This document shows, one piece after another, positions 50,084 to 60,354 of a stretch of DNA of 64,000 nt. How positions within the stretch are numbered: the stretch's first letter is position 1; each line of letters starts with the position of its first letter. The notes under the pieces are model-generated. The model saw only the letters and a program-made list of their open reading frames with translations. It did not search any database and was not told the origin of the DNA. Made by a program: the position numbers and the translations under genes. The DNA is from Seriola aureovittata (lineage: Eukaryota; Chordata; Actinopteri; Carangiformes; Carangidae), in contig NC_079373.1 in NCBI RefSeq assembly GCF_021018895.1, forward strand, positions 28,491,602 through 28,555,601, written 5' to 3'.

Positions 50084-53000
50084 ATGTTAGGCTATAGGGT
50101 AGTCACATATAATGTGAAGGGTTTGCACAGCCCCCAAAAAGAAGGAAAATATTAGATCAGCTTAAACAGATGAATTGTAGTATTGCTTACCTTCAAGAAA
50201 CGCACTTGTCGGATGCCGAACATGAGAAAATAAATAAATCTTGGGCCTCACAGGTTTACTACTCCTCTCATAAATCTGGTCGCAGAAGGGGTGTAGCAAT
50301 CTTGATACATCGATCAATACAATTCTGTTTTGACTCTTCATTTAAGGACAAAGAGGGACGTTATGTTTTGATTAATGGTACAATAAACGGAGTCTGGGTG
50401 TCAATGTTAAATGTATATGCCCCAAATGACAATAGCCCACAATTTATGAAAAGCATATTTAATTTAGTACTAGACAAAGCGCAGGGCATGTTGCTAATAG
50501 CTGGAGATTTCAACTGTGTGCTAAATCCATTTCTAGATAAAAGCACAAATTCAAACATTCAACCAACAACAATGAGTAGAGCCCTTAAAAACTGTTGTGA
50601 AGAGTTTGGCTTTCTAGATGTCTGGAGATATAAACACCCGGGAGATCGAGATTATACATTCTTTTCCCACCCTCACTCCACATATTCCAGGATTGATTAC
50701 TTTTTTGTGCCGAGTAATGAATCATTTAGGGCAATAGATTGTCAAATTCACAATATAACCCTGTCTGATCACGCACCAGTATCAATGGTTTGGGACGTGG
50801 GGAGGGTGACCACTTCTGGTAGATGGAGACTAAATACTTCCCTGTTAGGGATGCCTGCATTCCAGGCCACGATAAGGGACGAATTTATCTCATATTTGGA
50901 AATTAATGATAAGGAAGATGTGTCCCCAATAATACTCTGGGAAGCGGCTAAGGCGGTGTTACGGGGAAAGATAATTCAATTAGCTTCAACTTTTAAAAAG
51001 GTTAGGACAGCTAAACGTCAGGAACTGGAAAAGAAGGTAGGTGACCTTGAAAAACAACATAAAGAAAATACAACTTCTGAGAATTTGAATAAATTGAAAA
51101 AGGCCAAACAGGAACTTGATGACCTCCTGACGGAAAAAATTGAAAGAAACTTAAGGTTCTTGAAACAAAAATACTATGAGCACGGGAGCAGAGCCAGTCG
51201 CCTACTAGCATCTCAGTTGAGAAAACAATGTAGCCTTACAACAGTTCACAAAATTAAAAGTAACAAATCAGACAAACCATTCCTATATAAACCAAATGAA
51301 ATTTCAGAAGCCTTTGCTGCATTCTACAAAGACTTATACTCGGACAAAGACAGAGTAAGTGACCCAGCAGTATTTGACAATTACTTAAAATCCATTAAAC
51401 TACCTACAATAGATCCTACCTCAGCTAAGTTCATTGACAGACCGATAACTAAAGAGGAAATTGAGAAGGCGATTAAAAATCTTAAAAACAACAAAAGTCC
51501 TGGTACAGATGGATTCACCAATGAATTTTATAAGAACTACATAGACCTCATCAGCCCAATCTTGGAGAGAGCGTACTCCGATGCTCTTGAGAAAGGAGAG
51601 ATGCCGTCGGCCTGGAGGGAGGCGATCATCTCCGTTATACCCAAAGAACATAAAGACCCCACAGACTGCGCCTCCTACAGGCCGATTGCACTCTTAAATA
51701 CAGACTGCAAATTGCTGACGTCTATACTGGCTAAGCGAGTCGAATCGGTCATCACCACTGTAATACACCGGACCAGACGGGCTTTATAGCCGGCCGGTAC
51801 TTGCCAGATAACGTTCGCCGACTACTTAATGTTATGGAGCATAGTAATAACTATCCATTCCCCTGCATGGCATTGGCGGTCGACGCTGAAAAGGCATTTG
51901 ACCGCGTATCCTGGCCGTTTTTGCTTAAAACCTTGGACAGATTCGGATTTGGCCCAAACTTTAATAGATGGATCCAGCTGTTATATGCTGCCCCCCGGAG
52001 TATGGTCAGAGTCAATGGACATATATCCCAATCTTTTGATCTAGGTAGAGGGACACGCCAGGGGTGTCCGCTATCGCCACTCCTTTTTGCGTTAAGCATT
52101 GAACCACTGGCACAGATGATACGAGAAGACGTAAATATTAATGAATGAATAGAAATTGGCGACAAAATTCACAAGATCTCGCTATATGCGGATGACATTT
52201 TAGTTTATTTATCAGACCCCTAAATTCAGTTCCAAAGCTGATGGACTGCTTTGCCAAATTTGGAGCCCTCTCAGGATATAAAGTCAATGTTAATAAAACC
52301 GAAGCCTTGGCCCTGAACTCGCTTGTCACACACCAGATGAAAGCAGCATTTTCATTCAAATGGCCAAAGGATGGTATTTCCTATCTGGGAACCACTATAA
52401 CACAAAACTTGGATAAGTTATATAGGGCAAACTACAATAAATTAATTGACAAGATATCCGTTGATCTTAACAGATGGGCTGTGCTGCCCCTCACTATCTC
52501 AGGCAGAATAGAGAGTATTAGGATGAATGTGCTTCCTAGGTTGTTGTTTCTTTTTCAGACGCTGCCCTCGCACCACCAAAAAAACATGTTCACAATTTTA
52601 GACCGCCTCATCTCCAGATTTATCTGGCAGGGAAGGCACCCTCGGGTAAGATACAAAAACTCTGCAGTTATCTAAACAACATGGAGGGTGGGGACTCCCT
52701 CACCTTAGACATTATTAGTTGGCCTGCCAGCTAAGGGCTTTGATAATTTGGATTTCAGATAAGACGGACACAAGGTGGTTGGAAATTGAGAAGTCACTCT
52801 GCACTCTAACACCTTTATCTAAGGTTCCATTCACTGAAAATAAATCCCTAGAAGAGACTCTGGGTAGATGGTCAAAAACTACTCTGGCAGCATGGAGAGA
52901 GGTGCAGAAGAATTTTGGCCTCCCTTGTGATATGTCAGTCTTGTCGGGCGTGGCTCATTTAAAGGGTTTTATACCTCTAAAATTAGATGCAGGATACAAA

Positions 53001-53869
53001 AGATGGGGACATCTAAACCTTAACTACATCCACCAACTCATTGAGGATCAGGAATTGAAGACATTTGAACAGTTGATGAATGAATTCGGCCTGCCAAGAT
53101 CGGATTTCTATAGGTATCTTCAGATAAGAAGTTTTTGTTTAAGCACCCAGACTGGAACCGCATAAAAAAATCGGACTCACCTATTGAGCAATACCTGACA
53201 AAAATTCAAAATGGAAAGTACATAGGGAGACCAATATCTAATTTATACCAAATACTATCTGCCATGAAACAAGAAAACACCCTACACATCAAACAAAAAT
53301 GGGAAGCAGAGCTCGAAACAGAAATAAGGGAGGAGGTTTGGGATAATATTGCATCAGAAATGCACAAAGTCACTAACGCAAACCTATGGAGAGAGTTCCA
53401 GTGGAAAATAGTCCATAGATTCTTCAGAAGCCCTCGAATCTTGGCCAAAATAGACCCCAATCGAACAAGTGAATGTTGGAGAGAGTGTGGGGAGGTGTCT
53501 GCAGACCACACACATATATTTTGGAAATGCCCCCTATTGGACAACTTTTGGTGTGAGATATTAGACTTATTGGACAAAGTATTTGTTTTTTCTCTACCCA
53601 GGGACCCACTACTGACCATCCTTGGGGTCATCCCTGAAGCAGGGTTGAGTAGGAAAAAGATATACCTGCTGCATATATTGTTTGCAGCAGCCAAGAAGGC
53701 AATAACCCTGAACTGGCTTAAAAAAGACCCTCCAACATTACTCACATTTCAGACAGTAGTTAAAAGAATTTTTACAATGGAAAAGATAACATATATGTTG
53801 AGATTACAAAATGCACAATTTACAGACCGATGGGCGCCTTGGTTGGAAGTGGTGGGGGACGATTGGTGA
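50084..53869 (+). pseudogene. LINE 2 ORF2 (endonuclease-reverse transcriptase), multiply broken
   Basis: It starts MLGYRVVTYNVKGLHSPQK. Endonuclease motifs include LQETHL (about 50190), NVYAPND, IAGDFN and LSDHAPV. RT motifs are GTDGFTNEFYKNY (about 51505), AVDAEKAFDRVSW (about 51875), RGTRQGCPLSPLLF (about 52050) and YADD (52185-52196). A C-terminal CW/C-H-C region lies near 53470-53530. Breaks: one-base losses near 50140 (A run), 51778 (C run), 52220 (C run) and 53133 (T run), a one-base gain near 52655 (A run), a TGA at 52146-52148 and a TAG near 52708. This copy cannot retrotranspose by itself as assembled. All domains remain recognisable, so decay is recent or partly an assembly artefact. 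Confidence 0.85.
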
Positions 53870-54278
53870 TGAGCAAGTGTGGGGGGAAAAAAAGAAAAGG
53901 AAAAACCTATATCTTATCAATTTGCATGTCAGGTGATTCGCTGGAGATTAGATGGGAATCCGCGGCTGCTGTTGTCCTATGTTAACTTTGGTGTGTATAC
54001 TATCTTTTATAGCCCGTCGGGCTTGTTCACTTAATTGTGGTCTTTTTGTTTGTTTTTTGTTTGTCTTTTATTGGGTAACCAAACAGATTCTAAACACGAA
54101 CTGGCTGTTTGTAGAAAAGAATGGCTTATTTTACATCTTGTTGTTTTTATTCACTACTGCTATTGTTTCCTTTTCTTTTTTAAAAACAAAATATAAAAGG
54201 GAAAAAGAGATTGTGTAACATCTGAAACGTGTGATATGTATGAAAATGTTGCTCAATAAACATAAAGTTGAAAAAAAA

Positions 54279-54298
54279 AAACAGGAGTTCCTCATTGA
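54279..54298 (+). repeat. Right target-site duplication of LINE 2
   Basis: Perfect 20-bp match to 47914-47933. It is also coding sequence of the SET exon on the minus strand (NEELLF). Confidence 0.92.
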
Positions 54299-54847
54299 CC
54301 TCAATGTTCCTGGTTGCGAGGAAAAGAATAACTTCTTTTTCCTCCCCATCTGTGTCCACAGCATAGAACCTGGGCCTTAGGTTGGCTTGTGCTTTTGCGT
54401 GGTTGATAAATCTGCCAACAGTCTGCTTTTCGGGGTGGCACTCACAAAAAGATGAATGTGCATCAATGCACATGGGCTGCCCTTTTTGATTTGTATAAAA
54501 GAACATATGTCCAGTCTCCTCCTCACTGGTGTTCTTGTGTATGTGATGGCCCTCTTTGGCTGTGATCACCCTCCCATGGTAATCACAGACCACCTCACCA
54601 GTCTGAAATCTGCGGGTGGCAACGACACCCTTGCCTTTCCCTTTGACATCGGTGACCAGTAGTCCTCTCCACCTCTGAGAACTGGTCATTTTCTGGATGT
54701 GTCTAGAATCCATGACCATGTCCACAGATCCTGAGGGCTTCCACTCCTTTATGATATTGGCAGAGATGGGGAGGTTTTTCTTCCATCCCCGCTTAGCAAT
54801 CCAGGTGCTGACCCGGTTTTCTGTTGGGAGACGTCGGCAGAAGTATG
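54299..54847 (-). other. Recombinase-SET gene last exon, SET domain part
   Basis: The acceptor CGACAG is followed by an open frame. VSTWIAKRGWKKN and SGSVDMVMDSRHIQ lead into the SET domain: WRGLLVTDVKGKGKGVVATR, GEVVCDYHGRVIT, GHMFFYTNQKG, MCIDAHSS, VGRFINHA and EEKEVILFLATRNIEVNEELLF. FINHA corresponds to the cofactor-binding RxINHS motif and ELLF leads into the catalytic (Y/F)DYG. KMT5A (SET8/PR-Set7) mono-methylates H4K20 and p53 in the nucleus. Whether this version keeps that specificity is unknown. The frame runs straight into the LINE 3' end, so the catalytic Tyr segment is lost from this piece. Confidence 0.85.
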
Positions 54848-55364
54848 CTGTCGAGAAAAAATTAAAAGGTTTTGTTAGTTAAGAAAAATATAGTTGACAA
54901 CTTTGAATCATGTACATAGCATTGATACTTGAAAACATTTTTATTAAACATTGAGAAAATACTTACAGAGAACATGCTGCACGCGCAGTTTCATCTGTGC
55001 CTTCAGCCAACGCTCGTACAACTGCCGCTGACAGTCGGGTGACACCTTTCTGCGCTCAGTCTTGTCTGGCACGTCCCCGTCCAGTGTCACCGGTGCGTTT
55101 CCAGCAGTTTGTCAAATGCTGCTTGGACATCCATCTGCACATTTGTAGTACAGGCAGGCTTGTCGGCAGCATTGCGAGCAGCGCCACGGGTACCATGACT
55201 GGGACCCTCATCTGCAGACTCAACACTACATAAGAGAAGAAGGAGAAGGAGAAGAAAAGTATTAGATAAGTGTTCAGTGTGCCTACATATAAATGATGGT
55301 GGGTTTGATTATGTTTACAAATTGTTGATTGTATTAATTGTTGACAAATATAAGACATCTTTAC

Positions 55365-56375
55365 CTTGAGTCACCAGCGAGCTTAGCCAGCAGCTGACTG
55401 GCCCTCACAATGGTCTCGGGCTGCTTCATGCGGTAATGTTTTTCCGCCGTCGCAGTGGAATGAGTGAGGTAGTCGGCCACCAGAGACTTCTCTGTGTCAG
55501 TCATCGTCCCGGTGGCCGTCTCGAAGACTCTGCGTGCCACTCGGCTGGTCACTGGCTTGAGTTTGTATCTAAAGTGAAAGTTTAAACAGATATTAATATG
55601 ACATTAATTGACACATCACACCAGAGAGCTGAGACGGTTATTTATAGAAGTACATTTGGGAGGGGAAATGAATCATGATGGTTAGCTTACTTTGAGTGCA
55701 GCCGGTCAAGGTCATTGGAGGCATTATAGATCGGCCTCCCGTGGTGGAGATGAAGAACCGTTCCTCCTCGTCATCTGAGTCATCCCGCTTGCGCTTCTTA
55801 GAGTTGAGGAGTTGTGGCCGCACTCGTGTGAAGTACATATCAAACCACTGTTGGCAGAGGAAACATAGAAATAAAGATTAATTTCTGCTTTTGAACAGGT
55901 TCTGACAGATTCTCAGAGGAAATCTGATGAACTTACACACTCCTCCTCCTGTGACAGGGCAAACGCGGGAACTTGCCGTGCTGCGGTCTTGTGCTCCTTC
56001 ACACCAATAATGGCGTTGCCTGACCTGTCTGTCTGACGGACTATCCACTCTTGCACCTGCACAAAACAAGGATATCACATTGATTAGTATGGGGAATGGC
56101 AAAAATGTCAGGTGAAATTTTCTAACAATGCAGACAAAAAGAGCATAAGAATACTCACAGTCATGTGCTCCACCACGCCTGGTTGTTGGAGGTGCCTCAG
56201 GATGACCACTGCCTGGAGATAGTACACCACGAAGCTGCACTCGGTCAACTCCAGGGTTGCACTTTTGTCCACGGAGACCTTCGCAATAACTGCCATCAAG
56301 TCCTTCCTGGCAGCCCTCAGCACAGCCAAGCAGTCATATGGTGTCAGCTGATGTTGCTCCGTCAACATGCTATGC
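55365..56375 (-). other. Recombinase-SET gene exons 7-10: tyrosine recombinase catalytic region
   Basis: Four exons with good GT-AG borders. Visible blocks, in order: LRHLQQPGVVEHMTVQEW (arginine box I), IIGVKEHKTAARQVPAFAL (beta-hairpin lysine), VTSRVARR (box II, with TSR in place of the classical HxxR start) and LTHSTATAEKHYRM (the C-terminal His and nucleophilic Tyr). This order matches tyrosine recombinases such as those of Crypton-like transposons, which cut and rejoin DNA through a 3'-phosphotyrosine. A one-base loss near 55738-55740 shifts the frame between KKRKRDDSDDEEERFF and the NASNDLDRLHS region. Confidence 0.75.
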
Positions 56376-57753
56376 CTATGAGAAAACAGATCAAATGTTA
56401 TTAACAAATCATGACATTACATGCCACATTGCTCACATATCTATACTGTAATCCAGTTAGGTGGGTGAGAACAATTAAACTTACCTCTTTTGGGTGATCT
56501 CTTTGCTCGCTTGCTTGGAGCAGCATTTCTGCAGAGACCCAAGGAACTCAATGAAGTGCCTGCAGTCCTCATAGAGTGCCCGATCCTCATGCCTCAGGTT
56601 GCTGTTGACCGTGCGGTACACCAGGAATCTGTCGGTCAAAGTACAAGTATTTAAGTATATGTATTTAAGCCCAATTATGTTTATTGTCTACACAAGTGTT
56701 GACATTATATGAAAAGAAACACCAAATGCACCAACCTTTTCAAGCTCTTCAGGTAGTTCTGCTGAGTTTGCTTTGTCAGCGTTGCCTCAGAGAGCTCACG
56801 AAGGTACTGGCGGATCTTTTCACTGTTCCTGACGAACTCCAGGGATGGGGCCTGTGGGTCCACGTAGTACAGGAATCGAGCAACGTTGTCAACCTGAAAA
56901 AAAAATGTTAAAGCATGTTAAATTACATGACAACTATTTTTTTAAAAAAAGTATGAAAAATTGAATTCATGAAAAGAAAAAAAGAAGACCCTGGTGAGGA
57001 TCAAATATTAATTTAACTTATACCATCTACAAAAGTGACTGCAATACAGGGGAGGAGGAATGTTACCAAAGGTACAGGCTGTGCATATCTTTCTGGCTGA
57101 AAGCCAGCACATGGTTTCCCAAATCATGTTGTAAATCGATTTAAACAAAAAGGCAAAAATGAACCCTAACCCTAACCCAGAAGTTTTTAATAAACACAGA
57201 GTGTTTTTTGGTAGTCCTCACCTCCTGTTTGAAATTTTCATTCTGGAGGTTTTTCTCCAGGTAGTTGGCAAAGCCCTTCAGCAATGGATGGTCCAGGGAG
57301 TGCTTCCCATAGAGGCCCTTCTCTGCCATCAGCTTCCTGGCCGCCTTCTTCCACTGCACATCTGGGTTACTGCAATGTGGGAAAAGTGTTATAATTGTTA
57401 TAGTAGTGAATTGTTGTTACATACTGAATATTTGTGATTCATGTGACTCACAATCAAAAACAAACATCGTCAGTGAAGTTGTGAAACTGAGATTCTCACC
57501 ATTGAAAGTACTCGCCACTGCTGACAGAGGCAATGTCAGACTCGCTCTCACCAGTCTCAGTGGCCGCACTCTCGGGTGGCTGTGCCGTCGCTGCCGTAAC
57601 GTTGGCATTGGGCAGTGGTGGAGGGACACCAACCACCGCCATGTGCCGACGCTGCAGCTCCTCAATCAGCCTTTCAATTAAAAAAAAAAAAACGAATTTA
57701 GACAATGTTATTCAATACAATTTAAAAAATGTAATACATTTCAGAGAGTAAAC

Positions 57754-57943
57754 AAGAAGTAGGCCGTGGTTGAAGACCCTGCCAGACACCAGAAGCTCAT
57801 GGACATCCCTCTTTGCCTTCAACACCTCTGCTTCCATGGCTTCTGGTGTGGTGGTCTTCATGCAGACCCTGCGCAGATGCACAGGAAGGCATTCCTGGGG
57901 TTTCACGCACACAGGGCACAGCAGGAAGTGCCTGTTGGCTTTA
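57754..57943 (-). other. Recombinase-SET gene exon 2: zinc-binding-like N terminus
   Basis: Acceptor TATAG precedes TAAAGCC. The exon encodes KANRHFLLCPVCVKPQECLP, then VHLRRVCMK, a possible C-x2-C...H...C zinc site. Exon 1 ends in phase 2 and fits this acceptor (giving MAAQRKANRH). The 3' end is uncertain: neither nearby GT (after 57754 or after 57738) joins exon 3 in frame, so a lesion or an unusual donor is likely here. Confidence 0.6.
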
Positions 57944-58572
57944 CTATAAATAGAAAAAGACATTCTTCAATTAATTTAAAGCTTTACTCAGGGAGAAGTT
58001 TGGTCAGCCATCAGAAAATATGCTTTAAATCTCAGCTTGGGTTAGTGGCCTAATGATTTCATTATCACTCAAATAGGGTCGTTAACAAGTCATTAAGCAA
58101 AACAAAAGATGTGATCAGCCATGTTTCCAATGTGCGATAAACTACACCCACTGTTATTCTCTGTCTTGTTTACTACTATGAAACACATATGTCTATTTTA
58201 GCTTGATTATAAAAGGATGTTTTACTACATTCTGTTAGAAAAGGACTGTATGAGCTTGACTGTACATACAAACTAACCTCTTGATTTGGTCCCTAAGTCT
58301 GGGAACCATCAGCAAATATACCTACATACCTTTGAATGTTAAAACTTCTATAATGTAATACATGACTTTTACTACATTGAGCAACTACATTGCGAACCAT
58401 GAAATTGATCTTGACTTACCGCTGGGCTGCCATTTTCAGGAACGAAAAGAAAACTGTCGAGTAGAACAGGAAAAAACAGGAGAAATCCTCAGTGAAGACG
58501 TGACACTCTTGTTGACCAGTCTCAGAAGACAGTAACTGGACATCTGGCCGCCCCACATTATATGTCCATCTG

Positions 58573-60030
58573 AAAGTTGAATGTTGGAAAGAGGAGAATG
58601 TAAACTTTAAACTAGTGAACAGCATGTTTCATTTGAAGCAGGTTCAGTAGAAATACAGGAGGATATGTAAAAACATAAATACAGGTTTCCTACTGGCCTT
58701 TTCAAAACAGCTGAATGTAACCAGAATTCAACAACGTGCTGCTAGTCACCAGAGGGTTTAACATTACGAGTGTTGATCTCTTTGTATTGCTCTGAATATG
58801 AGCTTTACAATGAGGTATTACTCCAGTAAATCAGATAATGCTAGCTAAAAATAGCAGCTTAAATATATAGAGACCAGATTTGACCTCTGTCCCAGCTCTG
58901 AAAGCTGCCTAAAATTGACCACATTAAATGTCTCGTTAATAACAGGAGGTGTGAAACAGGATGGAAAGCCAACACTTGTTGGAAAGAAGAGGATCTAAGC
59001 TTTACAATGAGGTATTACTCCAGTAAATCAGATAATGCTAGCCAGAAATACCAGCTTAAATATAGAGACCAGATTTTCTGACCCAGCCCAGCACTGAAAG
59101 CTGCCTAAAATTGAACACATTAAATGTCTGGTTAATAACCGGAGGTGTGTGATAGGATGGAAAGCCAACACTTGTTGGAAAGAAGAGAATCTAAGCTTTA
59201 CAATGAGGTATTACTCCAGTAAATCAGATAATGCTATCCTGAAATAGCTTAAATATAGAGACCAGATTTGACCTCTGACCCAGCTCTGAAAGCTGCTTAA
59301 AATTGAACACATTAAATGTCTGGTTAATAACAGGAGGTTATTAGGTTTGGATGGAAAGCCAACACTTGTTGGAAAGAAAGAATCTAAGCTTTACAATGAG
59401 GTATTACTCCAGTAAATCAGATAATGCTAGCCAGAAATACCAGCTTAAATATAGAGACCAGATTTGACCTCTGACCCAGCACTGAAAGCTGCCTAAAATT
59501 GAACACATTAAATGTCTGGTTAATAACAAGAGGTTTGTGATAGGATGGAAAGCCAACACATGTTGGAAAGAATAGAATCTAAACTTTACAATGAGGTGTT
59601 ACTTGACTAAATCAGATAATGCTATCATGAAATAGCAGCTTAAGAGACCAGATTTGACCTCTGATCCAACTCTGAAAAATGCCTAAAATTGACCAAATTA
59701 AATGTGTGGTTAATAACAGGAGGTTTGTGATAGGATGGAAAGCCAACACTTGTTTGAAAGAAAAGAATCTAAACTTTACAATGAGGTATTACTCCAGTAA
59801 ATCAGATAATGCTATCCTGAAATAGCAGATTAAATATAGAGAACAAATTTGAAAATTGCCTAAAATTGACCAAATTAAATTTCTGGTTTATAATAAGAGG
59901 TGTGTGATAGGATGGCAAAACAGCACTTGTTGGAAAGAATAGAATCTAAACTTTACAATGAGGTATTACTTGACTAAATCAGATAATGCTATCCTGAAAT
60001 AGCAGCTTAAATATAGAGACCAGATTTGAC
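58573..60030 (+). repeat. Second satellite, right block
   Basis: About seven monomers of the same ~192-bp family as 44141-47687, in the same orientation. The first carries the same ~190-bp extra block (58600-58800). The block begins about 140 bp upstream of the recombinase-SET start codon. Confidence 0.9.
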
Positions 60031-60354
60031 CTGCTGTTGTTGTTGTTGTGCTGTTTTCAACAAACTGTCGTTAAAAACACTGGTTGTAAATTGCTCTACA
60101 CCAGTTTTATTTCTTTACAGAAGCAGAATCAAAGAGAGACTTTTGAACAATGTCATTAAAACAGAACACGAATCATATAATTAAAGCAGAACGCAAAAAC
60201 TTCAAATACAAATCTTTTTTCATATTTTACATTCAACAGGATAAAATATCAATACTTTTATAAACAATTTTTTTAACAATTTACAATACAATTATTTAAA
60301 ATGAACTATTTACAAAACATTTTACATTATCATCATTATTGAGGGTTCGGGTTA
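60031..60354. other. Sequence downstream (minus sense) of the broken transposon protein gene
   Basis: AT-rich, with no coding region; possibly the 3' UTR of the minus-strand gene at 60355-61905. Confidence 0.35.

Larger units (their letters stand above)
47934..54278 (+). mobile_element. Full-length L1/Tx1-like LINE 2, inserted antisense in the SET exon
   Basis: A 6.3-kb element between 20-bp TSDs: a GC-rich 5' UTR, ORF1 (48088-49028), an unusually long inter-ORF region of about 1.05 kb, ORF2 (50084-53869), a 3' UTR and a poly(A) tail after AATAAA (54255-54260). It is a different subfamily from LINE 1 but has the same domain plan. It lies opposite to the host gene and splits the last exon of that gene. 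Several one-base indels and two stop codons break its ORFs. Confidence 0.92.
47851..58433 (-). pseudogene. Tyrosine recombinase-KMT5A-like SET fusion gene, 12 exons, disrupted
   Basis: Coding exons on the minus strand: 58420-58433, about 57754-57943, 57500-57670, 57222-57369, 56736-56893, 56485-56628, 56159-56375, 55937-56056, 55691-55847, 55365-55568, 54967-55225, and a last exon split by a LINE (54299-54847 plus 47851-47933). Nearly all junctions have GT-AG ends and matching phases; the exon 2-3 junction is unclear. Product order: start MAAQR; a CPVC...HLRRVC zinc-binding-like segment; a helical core-binding-like region; a tyrosine-recombinase catalytic region; a linker; a KMT5A-like SET domain. 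Fish genomes hold many related KMT5A-A-like predictions (from memory). Lesions: one-base losses near 55738-55740 and 55090-55091, LINE insertion, and a TAA at 47908-47910. Without them it would encode about 790 residues. Function is inferred: DNA recombination coupled to lysine methylation. Confidence 0.82.
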
